A stretch of DNA of 64,000 nt, taken from the NCBI GenBank assembly GCA_965218945.1, contig OZ244718.1, forward strand, positions 1,054,001-1,118,000, in the 5' to 3' direction. Each line of letters opens with the position of its first letter. The first letter of the stretch is position 1. This document shows, in pieces, positions 26,032 to 33,496 of the stretch. This stretch comes from DAOUJW01 sp965218945 (GTDB lineage Bacteria > Chloroflexota > Dehalococcoidia > Lucifugimonadales > UBA2985). The notes beneath the pieces were generated by a model. The model saw nothing but the letters and a program-made list of their open reading frames with translations, searched no databases and was not told the origin of the DNA. Position numbers and translations under genes: made by a program.

Positions 26032-26053
26032 CCGGACGGCGTGCGCCGTCCGG
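26032..26053 (-). terminator. Intercistronic hairpin downstream of the 25315-25971 gene's promoter side
   Basis: CCGGACGGCG and CGCCGTCCGG are perfect complements separated by two bases (effective 9-bp stem, tetraloop), located between radC-like and the next minus-strand gene. Confidence 0.5.
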
Positions 26054-26085
26054 TCGTGGAGCGCCCGTCCCGTAGAGGAGGCGGG

Positions 26086-26595
26086 TCAGGGCATCAGCCC
26101 CCGTTCCTTGAGGCTGACGAACCGCTCGCCGCCGATGACCACGTGGTCCAGCAGCTCGATGTCCAGCAGCCTGCCCGCCTGGACCAGATCGCGGGTGAGG
26201 GCCGCGTCCTCGGGGCTGGGCGTCGGGTCCCGGCTGGGGTGGTTGTGGCTTATGATGATGCTGGGGACGGCCTCGATGACCGCCGGGCGGAAGACCTCGG
26301 CGTTCCTCACGATGGCCGAGGACACGTTGCCCTGGTAGATGACCCGCTGGCCGATGACCTGGTTCCTGGCGTTGAGCAGCAGCACCCGCAGTTGCTCCTG
26401 GGCCAGGGGAGCCATCTCCGGCCCCAGCAGCCTGCGCACGTCGTCGGGACCGGAGATGACGGGTAGGTCTTCCGTGGGGCGCTCCGGGTGGAACTCGACG
26501 GCGTAGCGCGCCGCCAGCTCTCCCAGCAGGTTCAGGTTGCTGCGAAGCGCCTCAAGCAGCGCGGCGTCCTTGGTGGTGGTCTTCTTCATGGTCAT
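26086..26595 (-). CDS. RadC-like JAB domain protein (ICE copy)
   Basis: 169 residues: a short N-terminal helix region and then the RadC/JAB domain. LRVLLLNARNQVIGQRVIYQ is followed by the metal motif HNHPSRDPTPSPEDAALT and the terminal DHVVIGGERFVSLKERG. It lacks the HhH-containing N-terminal domain of the chromosomal RadC encoded at 56019-56732. Such short RadC proteins are frequent on ICEs, phages and plasmids, often beside antirestriction genes. Their biochemical role is unsettled. Start chosen at an ATG preceded by AAGGAGG. Confidence 0.85.
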   Translation of the reverse strand: MTMKKTTTKDAALLEALRSNLNLLGELAARYAVEFHPERPTEDLPVISGPDDVRRLLGPEMAPLAQEQLRVLLLNARNQVIGQRVIYQGNVSSAIVRNAEVFRPAVIEAVPSIIISHNHPSRDPTPSPEDAALTRDLVQAGRLLDIELLDHVVIGGERFVSLKERGLMP

Positions 26596-26628
26596 GTCGG
26601 CCTCCTTCGCTATCGGTTGGAACTGAGG

Positions 26629-26660
26629 CGGGGCCGCCCCTGTAGAGGGAAGCGGCCCCG
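26629..26660 (-). terminator. Intercistronic hairpin between ssb copy 1 and radC
   Basis: CGGGGCCGC pairs with GCGGCCCCG (9 bp). The loop itself holds CCC/GGG. The same layout recurs after the second ssb. Confidence 0.55.
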
Positions 26661-26701
26661 TGGGTGCGCCCTCGGGAAGGCGTCGCTATGCGGTTGTGGG
26701 A

Positions 26702-27079
26702 CTAGAAGGGAGAGGCGTCGTCCGCCTGACCGTCGTCGCCGTCGTCCTGCCCGCCGTTGCGGGAGTCGAGGAATACGACCTCGGAGGCGTGAATCTCGGT
26801 GCGGTAGCGCCGCTGTCCGTCGTCCCCCTCCCAGCTGTTCTGCACCAGCCGTCCGGCCACGTACACCCTTTGGCCCTTCCCGACGTACTGGTTCACCGCC
26901 TCGGCGGTCTTGCCCCAGACGACGATGCTGTGCCAGTCTGCCTCGGTCTCCCCGCCCTGGCGGCGGCGGTCGGTGGCCAGCCGCAGCTGGGTGACGGCCG
27001 TGCCGTTCGGGGTGTACTTCATCTCCGGCTCCGTGCCGACCCTGCCCAAGAGCTCTACCTTGTTGATGGTGCGTGCCAT
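26702..27079 (-). CDS. ssb: Single-stranded DNA-binding protein, ICE copy 1
   Basis: 125 residues with the OB-fold pattern of SSB: MARTINKVELLGRVGTEPEM, TPNGTAVTQLRLATD, then WHSIVVWGKTAEAVNQYVGKG and VYVAGRLVQNSW. The C-terminus is DDGQADDASPF, keeping the acidic tip with a final Pro-Phe that recruits partner proteins. It is a close paralogue of the next gene. It would coat single-stranded DNA during transfer and work with the Rad52-type annealing protein encoded upstream. Confidence 0.93.
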   Translation of the reverse strand: MARTINKVELLGRVGTEPEMKYTPNGTAVTQLRLATDRRRQGGETEADWHSIVVWGKTAEAVNQYVGKGQRVYVAGRLVQNSWEGDDGQRRYRTEIHASEVVFLDSRNGGQDDGDDGQADDASPF

Positions 27080-27135
27080 TTCGGTTCCTCCTTAATGTCG
27101 TGGCGCTGGCCTTGCCGCGCCCGGTTGAATGAGAG

Positions 27136-27167
27136 CGGGGCCGTCCAGATAGATGGGAGCGGCCCCG
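27136..27167 (-). terminator. Intercistronic hairpin between the two ssb genes
   Basis: CGGGGCCG and CGGCCCCG form an 8-bp stem, followed by the same secondary GGCGC-type stem seen after the other ssb. Confidence 0.5.
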
Positions 27168-27214
27168 TGGCGCGCCTTCGGGAAGGCGTCGCTGTGCGGT
27201 CGTGGGTTGACCGG

Positions 27215-27592
27215 CTAGAAGGGAGAGGACTCGTCCGCCTGCCCGTCGTCGCCGTCGTCCTGCCCGCCGTTGCGGGAGTCGAGGAAGACGACCTCGGAGG
27301 CGTGAATCTCGGTGCGGTACCGCCGCTGCCCGTCGTCGCCCTCCCAGGTGTTCTGGGCCAGGCGTCCGGCGATGTAGATGCGGTCGCCCTTGCCGACGTA
27401 CTGGTTGACCGCCTCGGCGACCTTGCCCCAGACGACGACGTTGTGCCAGTCGGCCTCGGTCTCCCCGTCCTGGCGGCGGCGGTCTGTGGCCAGCCTCAGT
27501 TGGGTGACGGCCGTGCCGCCCTGGGTGTACTTCATCTCAGGGTCGGTTCCCACTCTGCCCAAAAGCTCTACCTTGTTGATGGTGCGTGCCAT
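27215..27592 (-). CDS. ssb: Single-stranded DNA-binding protein, ICE copy 2
   Basis: 125 residues, the same length as copy 1 and differing at a minority of positions (for example TDPEMKYTQGGTAVTQ and DRIYIAGRLAQNTW). The C-terminus ends DESSPF. The surrounding spacer is also duplicated, including its hairpin, so the pair arose by tandem duplication of gene plus spacer. Retention of both acidic tips suggests both remain functional. Confidence 0.93.
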   Translation of the reverse strand: MARTINKVELLGRVGTDPEMKYTQGGTAVTQLRLATDRRRQDGETEADWHNVVVWGKVAEAVNQYVGKGDRIYIAGRLAQNTWEGDDGQRRYRTEIHASEVVFLDSRNGGQDDGDDGQADESSPF

Positions 27593-27647
27593 TTCGGTTC
27601 CTCCTCTATGTCGTGGCGCAGACCTTGCCGCGCCCGGTTGAGTTAAG

Positions 27648-27680
27648 CGGGGCAGTCCCCTGTAGAGGGAAGCGGCCCCG
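27648..27680 (-). terminator. Intercistronic hairpin between nuclease and ssb copy 2
   Basis: Outer stem CGGGGC/GCCCCG with an inner TCCC/GGGA pairing. The loop TGTAGA recurs in the hairpin at 26629-26660. Confidence 0.45.
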
Positions 27681-27703
27681 TCCAGCGTTCCCTATGGGAG
27701 CGT

Positions 27704-28867
27704 CTAGCTGACCCGCAGGTACTCCGACTCGCTCTCGGTGACGATCTCGGCCCGGACGTCCGGGGCGAGCAGGTTGTTGAGCCGCTTGTAGTCCACCGAG
27801 TAGCGGCGGGACTTCACCATGCCAACGGAGCGGGTCTTCTCCCGCCCTTCGAGCTTCGCCTTGTCCACGCCCTGCTGGCCCAGCCAGGTCCGGAGCCTCT
27901 CCACCACCCACTGCTTCTCGTCCTCGAACTCGCGGATGGTGTCCTGGATCTCCTCGTACTCGTGGAGGGCATTGCGCGCCTCCTCGTCGGTCACCGGCGA
28001 CGCAGGCTCGGCGACGTCTGCGGCATCCCCCTCGCCCCCAGCCTCCGCCGCCGTCCCCGGCAGGCAGACCGCCAGGAAGGGGCAGGACCGGCACTGCCAG
28101 CTGTCTGCGGAGAAGTCCCGCTCCGGCAGCGCGTCGGGGTCCGGCCCGTGCTGGACATGGTGGGCGGCGAGCTCCCCCAGCCACTCGCAGGCCCGCTCCA
28201 GGGCCTGTCCCAGCCGCTCGGCGGGGATGACCTCGTAGTCCCAAACCCTGTTGCCCGTGTCCAGGGTGGCGATGGCGGCGTCCCGCAGGTCGCCGTAGGT
28301 CCCCAGCGTGTAGAGGGCTGCCTGGGCAACCGACGCCGGGTGGCTGCGCTCCGCGCCCAGGGCGCGCCACCGTTTGAACGCCTCCGTCCCACGCGTCTTG
28401 ACCTCGACGACCATCTCCTCACCGTGGGCGGGATCGGGGTCCTCCCCGAAGAGGAACGTCTGCGCCGTGGGTTCCGGGGCGGCGGCCTCGCCCTGGGGCC
28501 GGGGCATCCGGCCCGTGGCGTCGGGGTGTCCCGTCACCAGCAGGGCCTGCCCCGTACCCGATGCGGGGTTCGGGCCGATGCGCACCGAGACCGCCTGCGG
28601 GTCCCGGGGGTCGGCGGGATTCACCCGCCACCCCGCCCTCTCCATCGCCCGCAGGACGACGGGTTCGAGGGCGTTGCCCGCCTCCATCGCCGTGAGCGAC
28701 TCCTCGGTCGGCGGGTTGGTGGGCTCGTAGCCCGTTGCCGCGTACCAGAGAGCTCGGCGGCATCCCAGGGCCGCCGAGGCCCTCACCTCAAGCTGCCCGT
28801 CCTCGCCGAAGCGGGCGTTGGGACGGGAGTAGACTTCCGCCCTGTTGTTGTCAATCGTCGTCGTCAT
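27704..28867 (-). CDS. PD-(D/E)XK nuclease, RecE/Cas4-like exonuclease
   Basis: 387 residues from the ATG at 28867, with AGGAGG upstream; the longer open frame overlaps the previous gene. It shows LGCRRALWYAATG, then GHPDATGRM (Asp, about residue 116) and MVVEVKTRGTEAF (Glu-x-Lys, about 153), the catalytic triad of PD-(D/E)XK exonucleases. CRSCPFLAVCLPG (about 257) supplies cysteines as in Cas4/AddB-type Fe-S nucleases. A dispersed hairpin element encodes PASGTGQAL at about 100-108, between the N-terminal region and the first catalytic Asp. With Rad52 and SSB nearby it forms a phage-like single-strand annealing module. Confidence 0.8.
   Translation of the reverse strand: MTTTIDNNRAEVYSRPNARFGEDGQLEVRASAALGCRRALWYAATGYEPTNPPTEESLTAMEAGNALEPVVLRAMERAGWRVNPADPRDPQAVSVRIGPNPASGTGQALLVTGHPDATGRMPRPQGEAAAPEPTAQTFLFGEDPDPAHGEEMVVEVKTRGTEAFKRWRALGAERSHPASVAQAALYTLGTYGDLRDAAIATLDTGNRVWDYEVIPAERLGQALERACEWLGELAAHHVQHGPDPDALPERDFSADSWQCRSCPFLAVCLPGTAAEAGGEGDAADVAEPASPVTDEEARNALHEYEEIQDTIREFEDEKQWVVERLRTWLGQQGVDKAKLEGREKTRSVGMVKSRRYSVDYKRLNNLLAPDVRAEIVTESESEYLRVS
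28545..28568 (-). repeat. Dispersed hairpin element, copy 4
   Basis: GCCTG then CCCCGTA-CCCGA-TGCGGGG on the plus strand (one G-T pair). It encodes PASGTGQA in frame in the nuclease gene. Confidence 0.8.
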
Positions 28868-28916
28868 GTCGCTTTCCTCCTTTGTCCTGTGTCCTGCAAA
28901 TGTCCTGTAAATGGGA

Positions 28917-28949
28917 AGCGGGGCCGCCCCCGTTGGAGACAGCCCCGCT
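28917..28949 (-). terminator. Intercistronic hairpin upstream of nuclease
   Basis: AGCGGGGC and GCCCCGCT form an 8-bp stem in the gap between the DUF7007-like gene and the nuclease start. Confidence 0.5.
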
Positions 28950-28980
28950 CGATTCCACGCTCTAGATTGTCGGCAGCCGC

Positions 28981-29886
28981 TCATGCGGCCTTGGCTTCCG
29001 CTGCCTGCGCCGCCTCTCGCTCCTCCGTGGCCTTCAGGTGCGCCTTGAGGACGTGGGCTATCCCGTCGCCGAGCCCGAGGATCGCCACGCTCCTGCCGTC
29101 GGGCATCTGGTTGAAGAAGGGCTGCATCTCCTGAATCCCCCGGCACTGGTCGATGATTTCCTCGACCGGCGTACCTCTCCGCAGGTGCAGGGAGATCAGC
29201 CGGCAGGCCAGCTCGGTGACGCCGTGCTGGAAGCTGCCGCCCTTGCCCAGCCAGCCGAACACCTCGAAGGGTTCGCCGTCCTCGTCCGTCGAGACGGTCA
29301 CGTAGAGGTTGCCGAACTCCGTCTGGAGCTTGGTCGTCGTGCTGGGCAGGCTGCGGGGCCTGGGCCGTGTCGTCGCGGTCATGGCCTGCCCCCCTTCCGC
29401 CCGGCAGAGCGGGAGCGTCCGGCTGCACTCGACGGCCTCCAGCCTCCCGTAGCGCAGCGCCATCCCGGCGTCGCCCACGAAGGACTCGGCCTCGATGCGG
29501 GTGTCGAACCGCTCGAACGGGTCCGTCCCGTAACCTCCCCGGTGGGCGACGGCGTGGTAGTGGTGGGCGGGCGAGCAGCTGCGGAGGTGTGGGAGCGCCG
29601 GAGCGTACCGGTCGAAGTAGCCCGCGACCTTGAGGGCCATCTCCCGCTCCCCCTCGTCGCCCAGTCCCAGCAGTGTCCTGACGATGGGCTCCTCGCAGTC
29701 CTCCTCGGCGAAGGTCGGGGTCAGCATTGCATCCCGGACGCAGCCGGGCAGCGAGTTCCACCGCTCGCGGCTGAGCTTCAGCCCGCCGTGGCCGGCGGTG
29801 GACACCCGCCAGACGCCCTCGGCCAGCTCCTCGATGTCCTGGGGAGGCCCCCAGGGCGTGTGCATCGTCGTTGTCATGGTTGTCAT
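28981..29886 (-). CDS. DUF7007-like / TSCPD domain fusion protein
   Basis: 301 residues. The N-terminal part (WGPPQDIEELAEGVWRVSTA, HGGLKLSRERWNSLP, FAEEDCEEPIVRTLL) matches the DUF7007 type found on mobile elements. After about residue 168 (an internal MTATTRP) comes a TSCPD-like domain: TEFGNLYVTVSTDEDG, EVFGWLGKGGSFQHGVTELA, then CRLISLHLRRGTPVEEIIDQ and a Cys. TSCPD domains are best known at the C-terminus of class II ribonucleotide reductases. Here the domain is detached from any reductase. The function is unknown, and the internal Met could give a shorter second product. Confidence 0.65.
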   Translation of the reverse strand: MTTMTTTMHTPWGPPQDIEELAEGVWRVSTAGHGGLKLSRERWNSLPGCVRDAMLTPTFAEEDCEEPIVRTLLGLGDEGEREMALKVAGYFDRYAPALPHLRSCSPAHHYHAVAHRGGYGTDPFERFDTRIEAESFVGDAGMALRYGRLEAVECSRTLPLCRAEGGQAMTATTRPRPRSLPSTTTKLQTEFGNLYVTVSTDEDGEPFEVFGWLGKGGSFQHGVTELACRLISLHLRRGTPVEEIIDQCRGIQEMQPFFNQMPDGRSVAILGLGDGIAHVLKAHLKATEEREAAQAAEAKAA

Positions 29887-29916
29887 GGCTCGTAACCTCC
29901 TTGTCCTGTAAATGGA

Positions 29917-29950
29917 GAGCGGGGTCGCCCCCGAAGAGACGACCCCGCTC
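29917..29950 (-). terminator. Intercistronic hairpin between Rad52 and DUF7007-like genes
   Basis: GAGCGGGGTCG and CGACCCCGCTC form a perfect 11-bp stem with a 12-nt loop. Confidence 0.55.
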
Positions 29951-29980
29951 GACTCCGAACCCGGCGATGGACCGGGCGGA

Positions 29981-30772
29981 CTAGGCCGCCTTCGCCTGCT
30001 GCGCCTCTTTCGCCTCCTGGAGCTTGTTGGCGGCGGCCTCCACCAGCGGGGCCAGCTCCGCGGCCGTCAGGTCGTCGAGGTCCTTGCCCGTCCGGTCCGT
30101 GACGGCGCTCCGCACCTTGTCCTCGTCGAGGCCCTGCTCTGCGGCGATCTCGATGAGCCGCTTGCGCAGAGCCTTGGCCTGTGCGGGAGCGCGCTGGGGG
30201 CGGGAGGCGCCGTTTCTGGCCGTCTGCCTGGCGGCCGTCTGCTGGGCCCTGGGCTCCTCCTCCGTCTGGTCGCCGTAGAAGCCGTTGCCGAACTGGACGC
30301 CGAAGCTCCTGAGCGCCCGCTTCATGCCGTCCGTCACCGCGCCCTTTATGGCGGTCTCGTGGCCGTCGGCGTTGTCCTCGGCCACGGCGTTGAACCCGAT
30401 GTCGGTGCGGGGCAGAGCGCCCGCGACGGTGACCCTCACCGGGGCGCTGTAGAACCGGGTGCGCTTCACCTCGCCGGTCTTAGTATCGACGTTCTCGATC
30501 TCCCGCAGGGTCGCGTCGCCTGCCAGCTCGTAGCCCCAACCGCCGAAACCGAAGATGCGGTTGGCCTGGTCGATGGCGACGTGGCCCTCCAGGTAGTCGT
30601 AGGTGCGCCCGGCGCGGCCCTTGCGCTGGGAGACCAGGGCGGGGTCTAGGGGTTGCCCCAGGGCGTCCGTGACGGCGGGCGACAGCCCGTCCCATAGCAG
30701 CTCGTGCGTCGCGTCGAGCGCGGCGTCGTGTCCGTTGTTGTGTCCGTTGTTGTGTCCGTTCCTGTTCACCAT
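29981..30772 (-). CDS. Rad52/Rad22-family single-strand annealing protein
   Basis: 263 residues from an ATG with AAGGAG 6 nt upstream (a start 15 nt earlier is less well placed). The annealing core reads YDYLEGHVAIDQANRIFGFG, then GWGYEL, TDIGFNAVAEDNADGHETAI and KGAVTDGMKRALRSFGVQFG, the standard Rad52_Rad22 pattern. The N-terminus has an Asn-Gly-His repeat encoded by a short tandem DNA repeat. The C-terminal third is Ala/Gln-rich and helical. It would pair complementary strands during recombination of transferred DNA, together with the SSBs and the PD-(D/E)XK exonuclease. Confidence 0.88.
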   Translation of the reverse strand: MVNRNGHNNGHNNGHDAALDATHELLWDGLSPAVTDALGQPLDPALVSQRKGRAGRTYDYLEGHVAIDQANRIFGFGGWGYELAGDATLREIENVDTKTGEVKRTRFYSAPVRVTVAGALPRTDIGFNAVAEDNADGHETAIKGAVTDGMKRALRSFGVQFGNGFYGDQTEEEPRAQQTAARQTARNGASRPQRAPAQAKALRKRLIEIAAEQGLDEDKVRSAVTDRTGKDLDDLTAAELAPLVEAAANKLQEAKEAQQAKAA

Positions 30773-30829
30773 GTCTGTCTCCTTCATTCTGTGTGGTGTG
30801 TTCCCGTAGCGAATAACGGCTGCGGTTTC

Positions 30830-30874
30830 CTATGGGAAGCCGTGGGCGGGCGGAACCCGTCGTGCATTGGGCAT
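30830..30874 (-). CDS. Possible 14-residue leader peptide
   Basis: A strong AGGAGG with ideal spacing precedes an ATG at 30874 and a 14-codon frame, MPNARRVPPAHGFP. It lies alone in the 205-nt gap between primase and Rad52 genes. With three Arg and four Pro it could be an attenuating leader or a remnant. There is no homology evidence. Confidence 0.3.
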   Translation of the reverse strand: MPNARRVPPAHGFP

Positions 30875-30977
30875 AGGTCCTCCTGTAGGGTGAGAGTGGA
30901 TGGGAAAAGCGGGAGCAAGTCCCGTAGGCAGGGAGCGGAGCGAGGCAAGCTCCGTCAGGGGAAGGGGCGGGGAGCTG

Positions 30978-32045
30978 CTAGCGGGCGGAATGGGCGGCCT
31001 GCCAGAGCAGGCGCAGGAAGGCGGCTCGTCCGTGTGGCAGGGCGGCGAGATCGGCCACGTCGCCGACGCCCTGGGGAAGGGTGATCGCGACTGCCCTGCG
31101 TCCGAGCAGGTACTGAAGCCGCTCCGTCGCGTCCCGGCCCGCGTCGTCCGCGTCGAAGGCGAGGAAGATGCGGGCGCTGCCCCGGAGGGCGGAGGCAACC
31201 CGCTCAACGGCCTGGGTGCCCAGGGCGGCAACGGCCGGGAAGCCCCAGCCTGCGAGGGTGACCCAATCGAACAGGCCCTCCGTTGCGACCGCCCAGGGAG
31301 GCGCAGGGCCGAGACGCCCAAGCCCAAGCGCCGGCTTGGTGCGGGGCAGCGCCTGGAACCGGGGTCTCCGGTTGAGGTCTATGGCCCGGCCCACGAGCCA
31401 TCGGACGAGGCCGCCGGAGACTGCCTGCCCCGTACTAGATACGGGGTCGGGAACGACCACCATGCCGGCGAACCGCTCCGCGCCCTGCGCCATGAACAGC
31501 CCGGAGTCCCTGAGACGCTTCTCGGAGAAGCCCTGGGACTCCAGGGCCTGCCGCAGCCCGCTGCCCGGCGCGTAGCCGAGTCCCAGGCGGGCTGCGGCGT
31601 CCGGGCCGACGCCCCGGGAGGCCAGGTACTCCTGAGCCTCGGATTCGATACGCAGTTGTCCGGCGTAGAACCGGGCCGCCGCCGTCAGCAGGTTGGGGTC
31701 CCTGGGAGGCAGCGCGGCGGACTCACGCCGCGGTCCGGCTGGACGGTTGGCGGCCCCTGGCTCAAGCCCTGGGCTGCCGTCCAGCCGGGCGATGGCTTTG
31801 GGGAGCGTCAGGTCCTCCATGCGCCGCACGAAATCCAGCACGTCGCCCCCTTCGCCGCAGCCGAAGCAGTAGAACCGCTCCGAGTCGCCGTAAACCGTGA
31901 AGCTGCCTTCCATCTCATCGTGGAAGGGGCAGACGCCCTGGCGGACCCTGCCATTTCCCCTGAGACGAACCCCGGCGGCCTCAACCGTGTCTCCCAGGGG
32001 GTGCCGGGCCTTCAGCGCGGTGATGTCCACGTTGGCCGCGGCCAT
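30978..32045 (-). CDS. DnaG-type primase with CHC2 zinc finger and Toprim
   Basis: 355 residues from the ATG at 32045, which shares one base with the stop of the upstream gene. The CHC2 zinc finger (VCPFHDEMEGSFTVYGDSER and FYCFGCGEGGDVLDFV) is at 35-70. The catalytic-core start (AARFYAGQLRIESEAQEYLA) follows, then the Toprim motifs: VATEGLFDWVTLAG near 255 and IFLAFDADDAGRDA near 297. It is shorter than chromosomal DnaG and lacks the helicase-binding domain. A dispersed hairpin element gives PVSSTGQA at about residue 202, in a loop before the Toprim domain. Likely role: priming the transferred or replicating strand. Confidence 0.85.
   Translation of the reverse strand: MAAANVDITALKARHPLGDTVEAAGVRLRGNGRVRQGVCPFHDEMEGSFTVYGDSERFYCFGCGEGGDVLDFVRRMEDLTLPKAIARLDGSPGLEPGAANRPAGPRRESAALPPRDPNLLTAAARFYAGQLRIESEAQEYLASRGVGPDAAARLGLGYAPGSGLRQALESQGFSEKRLRDSGLFMAQGAERFAGMVVVPDPVSSTGQAVSGGLVRWLVGRAIDLNRRPRFQALPRTKPALGLGRLGPAPPWAVATEGLFDWVTLAGWGFPAVAALGTQAVERVASALRGSARIFLAFDADDAGRDATERLQYLLGRRAVAITLPQGVGDVADLAALPHGRAAFLRLLWQAAHSAR
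31423..31446 (-). repeat. Dispersed hairpin element, copy 5
   Basis: GCCTG then CCCCGTA-CTAGA-TACGGGG on the plus strand, with a perfect 7-bp stem. It encodes PVSSTGQA in frame inside the primase. Confidence 0.85.
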
Positions 32046-32509
32046 CACGCACCTCCGGCCAGGGGCCGCAGGCCCCGGAGGCTGCGACCCGAGACGACCT
32101 TGCCGGGCTGCCAGCGTATCCCCAGGACCGCCGCCACTTCCAGCGTCCCGTCGCCGTGGGGAACCAGCGCGGCGGCCCGTCCCGTGCCCTGGCTGTAGAC
32201 CATCACGTCGCCGCCTAACCGCCGCCTGACCAGCTGCGTCCATTCCGAGAAGGCCCACCGAGCCTCCCTCGGCGTTGCCTTAGAAGCGTCCACGCTTCCC
32301 ATCACCGCCAGCGCGCCGTCGACGTCCCCCGCCTGCCTGAGCCGCCGAGCCTCGTGGACGCTCCGGGCCACGCTCGGTGTCTCCGTCGCCGGCTCCTCCT
32401 CCTCGAACATCGCCGCTATGAGCCGGTCGACCATCTCTTCGAGGCTGCGCCGGGGCCTGTCCACCGTGTCCATCGACCGATTGCCTGCTGCTACCGTTGC
32501 CGTTGTCAT
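32045..32509 (-). CDS. Hypothetical protein coupled to primase
   Basis: 154 residues from the ATG at 32509, with AAGGAGG just upstream. The product is helical (RSLEEMVDRLIAAMFEEEEP, VHEARRLRQAGDVDGALAVM), with a C-terminal beta-rich end (LEVAAVLGIRWQPGKVV). Its stop codon overlaps the primase ATG by one base, so translational coupling is likely and a role with the primase is plausible. No family recognised. Confidence 0.6.
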   Translation of the reverse strand: MTTATVAAGNRSMDTVDRPRRSLEEMVDRLIAAMFEEEEPATETPSVARSVHEARRLRQAGDVDGALAVMGSVDASKATPREARWAFSEWTQLVRRRLGGDVMVYSQGTGRAAALVPHGDGTLEVAAVLGIRWQPGKVVSGRSLRGLRPLAGGA

Positions 32510-32566
32510 CACGACCTCCTTCGCTTTGTGTTGCCTGTGACCTGCGCCCGCTTGCGGGCAAAGAGG

Positions 32567-32597
32567 AAGGGCCGCCTCCCATACGGGGGCGGCCCTT
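32567..32597 (-). terminator. Intercistronic hairpin
   Basis: AAGGGCCGCC and GGCGGCCCTT form a perfect 10-bp stem with an 11-nt loop, between the membrane-protein gene and the primase-coupled gene. Confidence 0.55.
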
Positions 32598-32637
32598 GCG
32601 TGTTGGGATGGGTATGAGGGAGCCGGAGGCCCCGTCG

Positions 32638-33111
32638 TCAGCGGCGATAACGTCTCCCGACCGGACGCCGGGGCATGAACCGACGGAGCAGCAGCGCCCC
32701 GATGCCCAGCCCTACCAGGTTCAGGAAGAAGAGCTCCAAGTCGAGCGTCAGCAGCGGCGCCGCAACGACCAGTGCGACCCCCGCCGCCACGACGACCCGC
32801 TTTCGCTTCCACCACGGCCCCTTCTCAGTGACCTGGACAGCGGCGTCGCTCACCGGCGCGTACGCCGTCCAGATGGGCAGCCCGATGAGCGCCTCCAGCC
32901 CGGCTATCACCAGGCCGGCCGAGCAGCCACCGGTGTGGCAGCGCACGTCGATGCCGTTCCCGTCGGGTCGCTGCCGGAACGCCAGCCCGTCCGACCTGCC
33001 GCCGTGACAGATGGCCGTCGTCGTCCAGAACCAGCCCCGCTCGAAGCTGATCCGGCACGGCAGCAGGTTCGCTATCCGCGCCGCGCTCGGTCCCACGTAC
33101 TGCTCCGCCAT
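32638..33111 (-). CDS. Small membrane protein with Cys/His cluster
   Basis: 157 residues from the ATG at 33111, which has AAGGAGG at good spacing. An in-frame ATG at 33156 also has a ribosome-binding site and would add 15 residues. The soluble part shows ICHGGRSDGLAFRQRP and DVRCHTGGCSAG, a possible zinc site of the kind seen in primase-like zinc fingers. Two hydrophobic segments near the C-terminus (VVVAAGVALVVAAPLLTL and ELFFLNLVGLGIGALLL) are transmembrane helices, and the tail is basic. Function unknown. Confidence 0.6.
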   Translation of the reverse strand: MAEQYVGPSAARIANLLPCRISFERGWFWTTTAICHGGRSDGLAFRQRPDGNGIDVRCHTGGCSAGLVIAGLEALIGLPIWTAYAPVSDAAVQVTEKGPWWKRKRVVVAAGVALVVAAPLLTLDLELFFLNLVGLGIGALLLRRFMPRRPVGRRYRR

Positions 33112-33242
33112 GTCCTGTCCTCCTTGCTCGTTTGCCTGTGTCCGTGATTCGTCCATGCCTTGTGTTCCTCCTTTGCTGCGTGTCTTTGCCGTCGCCTACC
33201 TTGAATCCGTGACTCCGTTCCGAAGACGCAGCTCGGCCCAGA

Positions 33243-33266
33243 GCCTGCCCCTTACTTGATACGGGG
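33243..33266 (+). repeat. Dispersed hairpin element, copy 6 (non-coding)
   Basis: GCCTG then CCCCTTA-CTTGA-TACGGGG; the stem has one mismatch. Confidence 0.75.
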
Positions 33267-33441
33267 GTGAAGAGCGACCTTGGGGGAAAGCTGCGAGACG
33301 TGAAGCGGCCTGCCTGCTTCCCAGTCGCAGACCGGCGCGTGTTGGAGCTGCGGCCTAGTGATTCCCAGCCATGCCGCAGGCATGTCGAAGCGGCCGGGGC
33401 GACAGAGCCGCTCCGACCGACTGTTGAGGACGAAACGCAAA

Positions 33442-33465
33442 GCCTGCCCCGTACTCGATACGGGG
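33442..33465 (+). repeat. Dispersed hairpin element, copy 7 (non-coding)
   Basis: GCCTG then CCCCGTA-CTCGA-TACGGGG, the consensus form with a perfect 7-bp stem. It lies 176 bp from copy 6 in the same orientation. Confidence 0.85.
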
Positions 33466-33496
33466 GGCGCTCCGTTCCCGATGTCCAGCGGATGGA

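Noticed and set aside
29370..29400. GGCCTGCCCC stretch considered as another hairpin element
   Set aside because: The closing arm is missing, so it does not form the 7-bp stem.
31320..31352. GTGCGGGGCAG stretch in the primase gene considered as another hairpin element
   Set aside because: Only one half of the element resembles the family and no complementary arm is present.
32510..32815. Upstream extension of the primase-coupled gene
   Set aside because: The extension crosses a strong hairpin and lacks a ribosome-binding site, whereas the ATG at 32509 has AAGGAGG.
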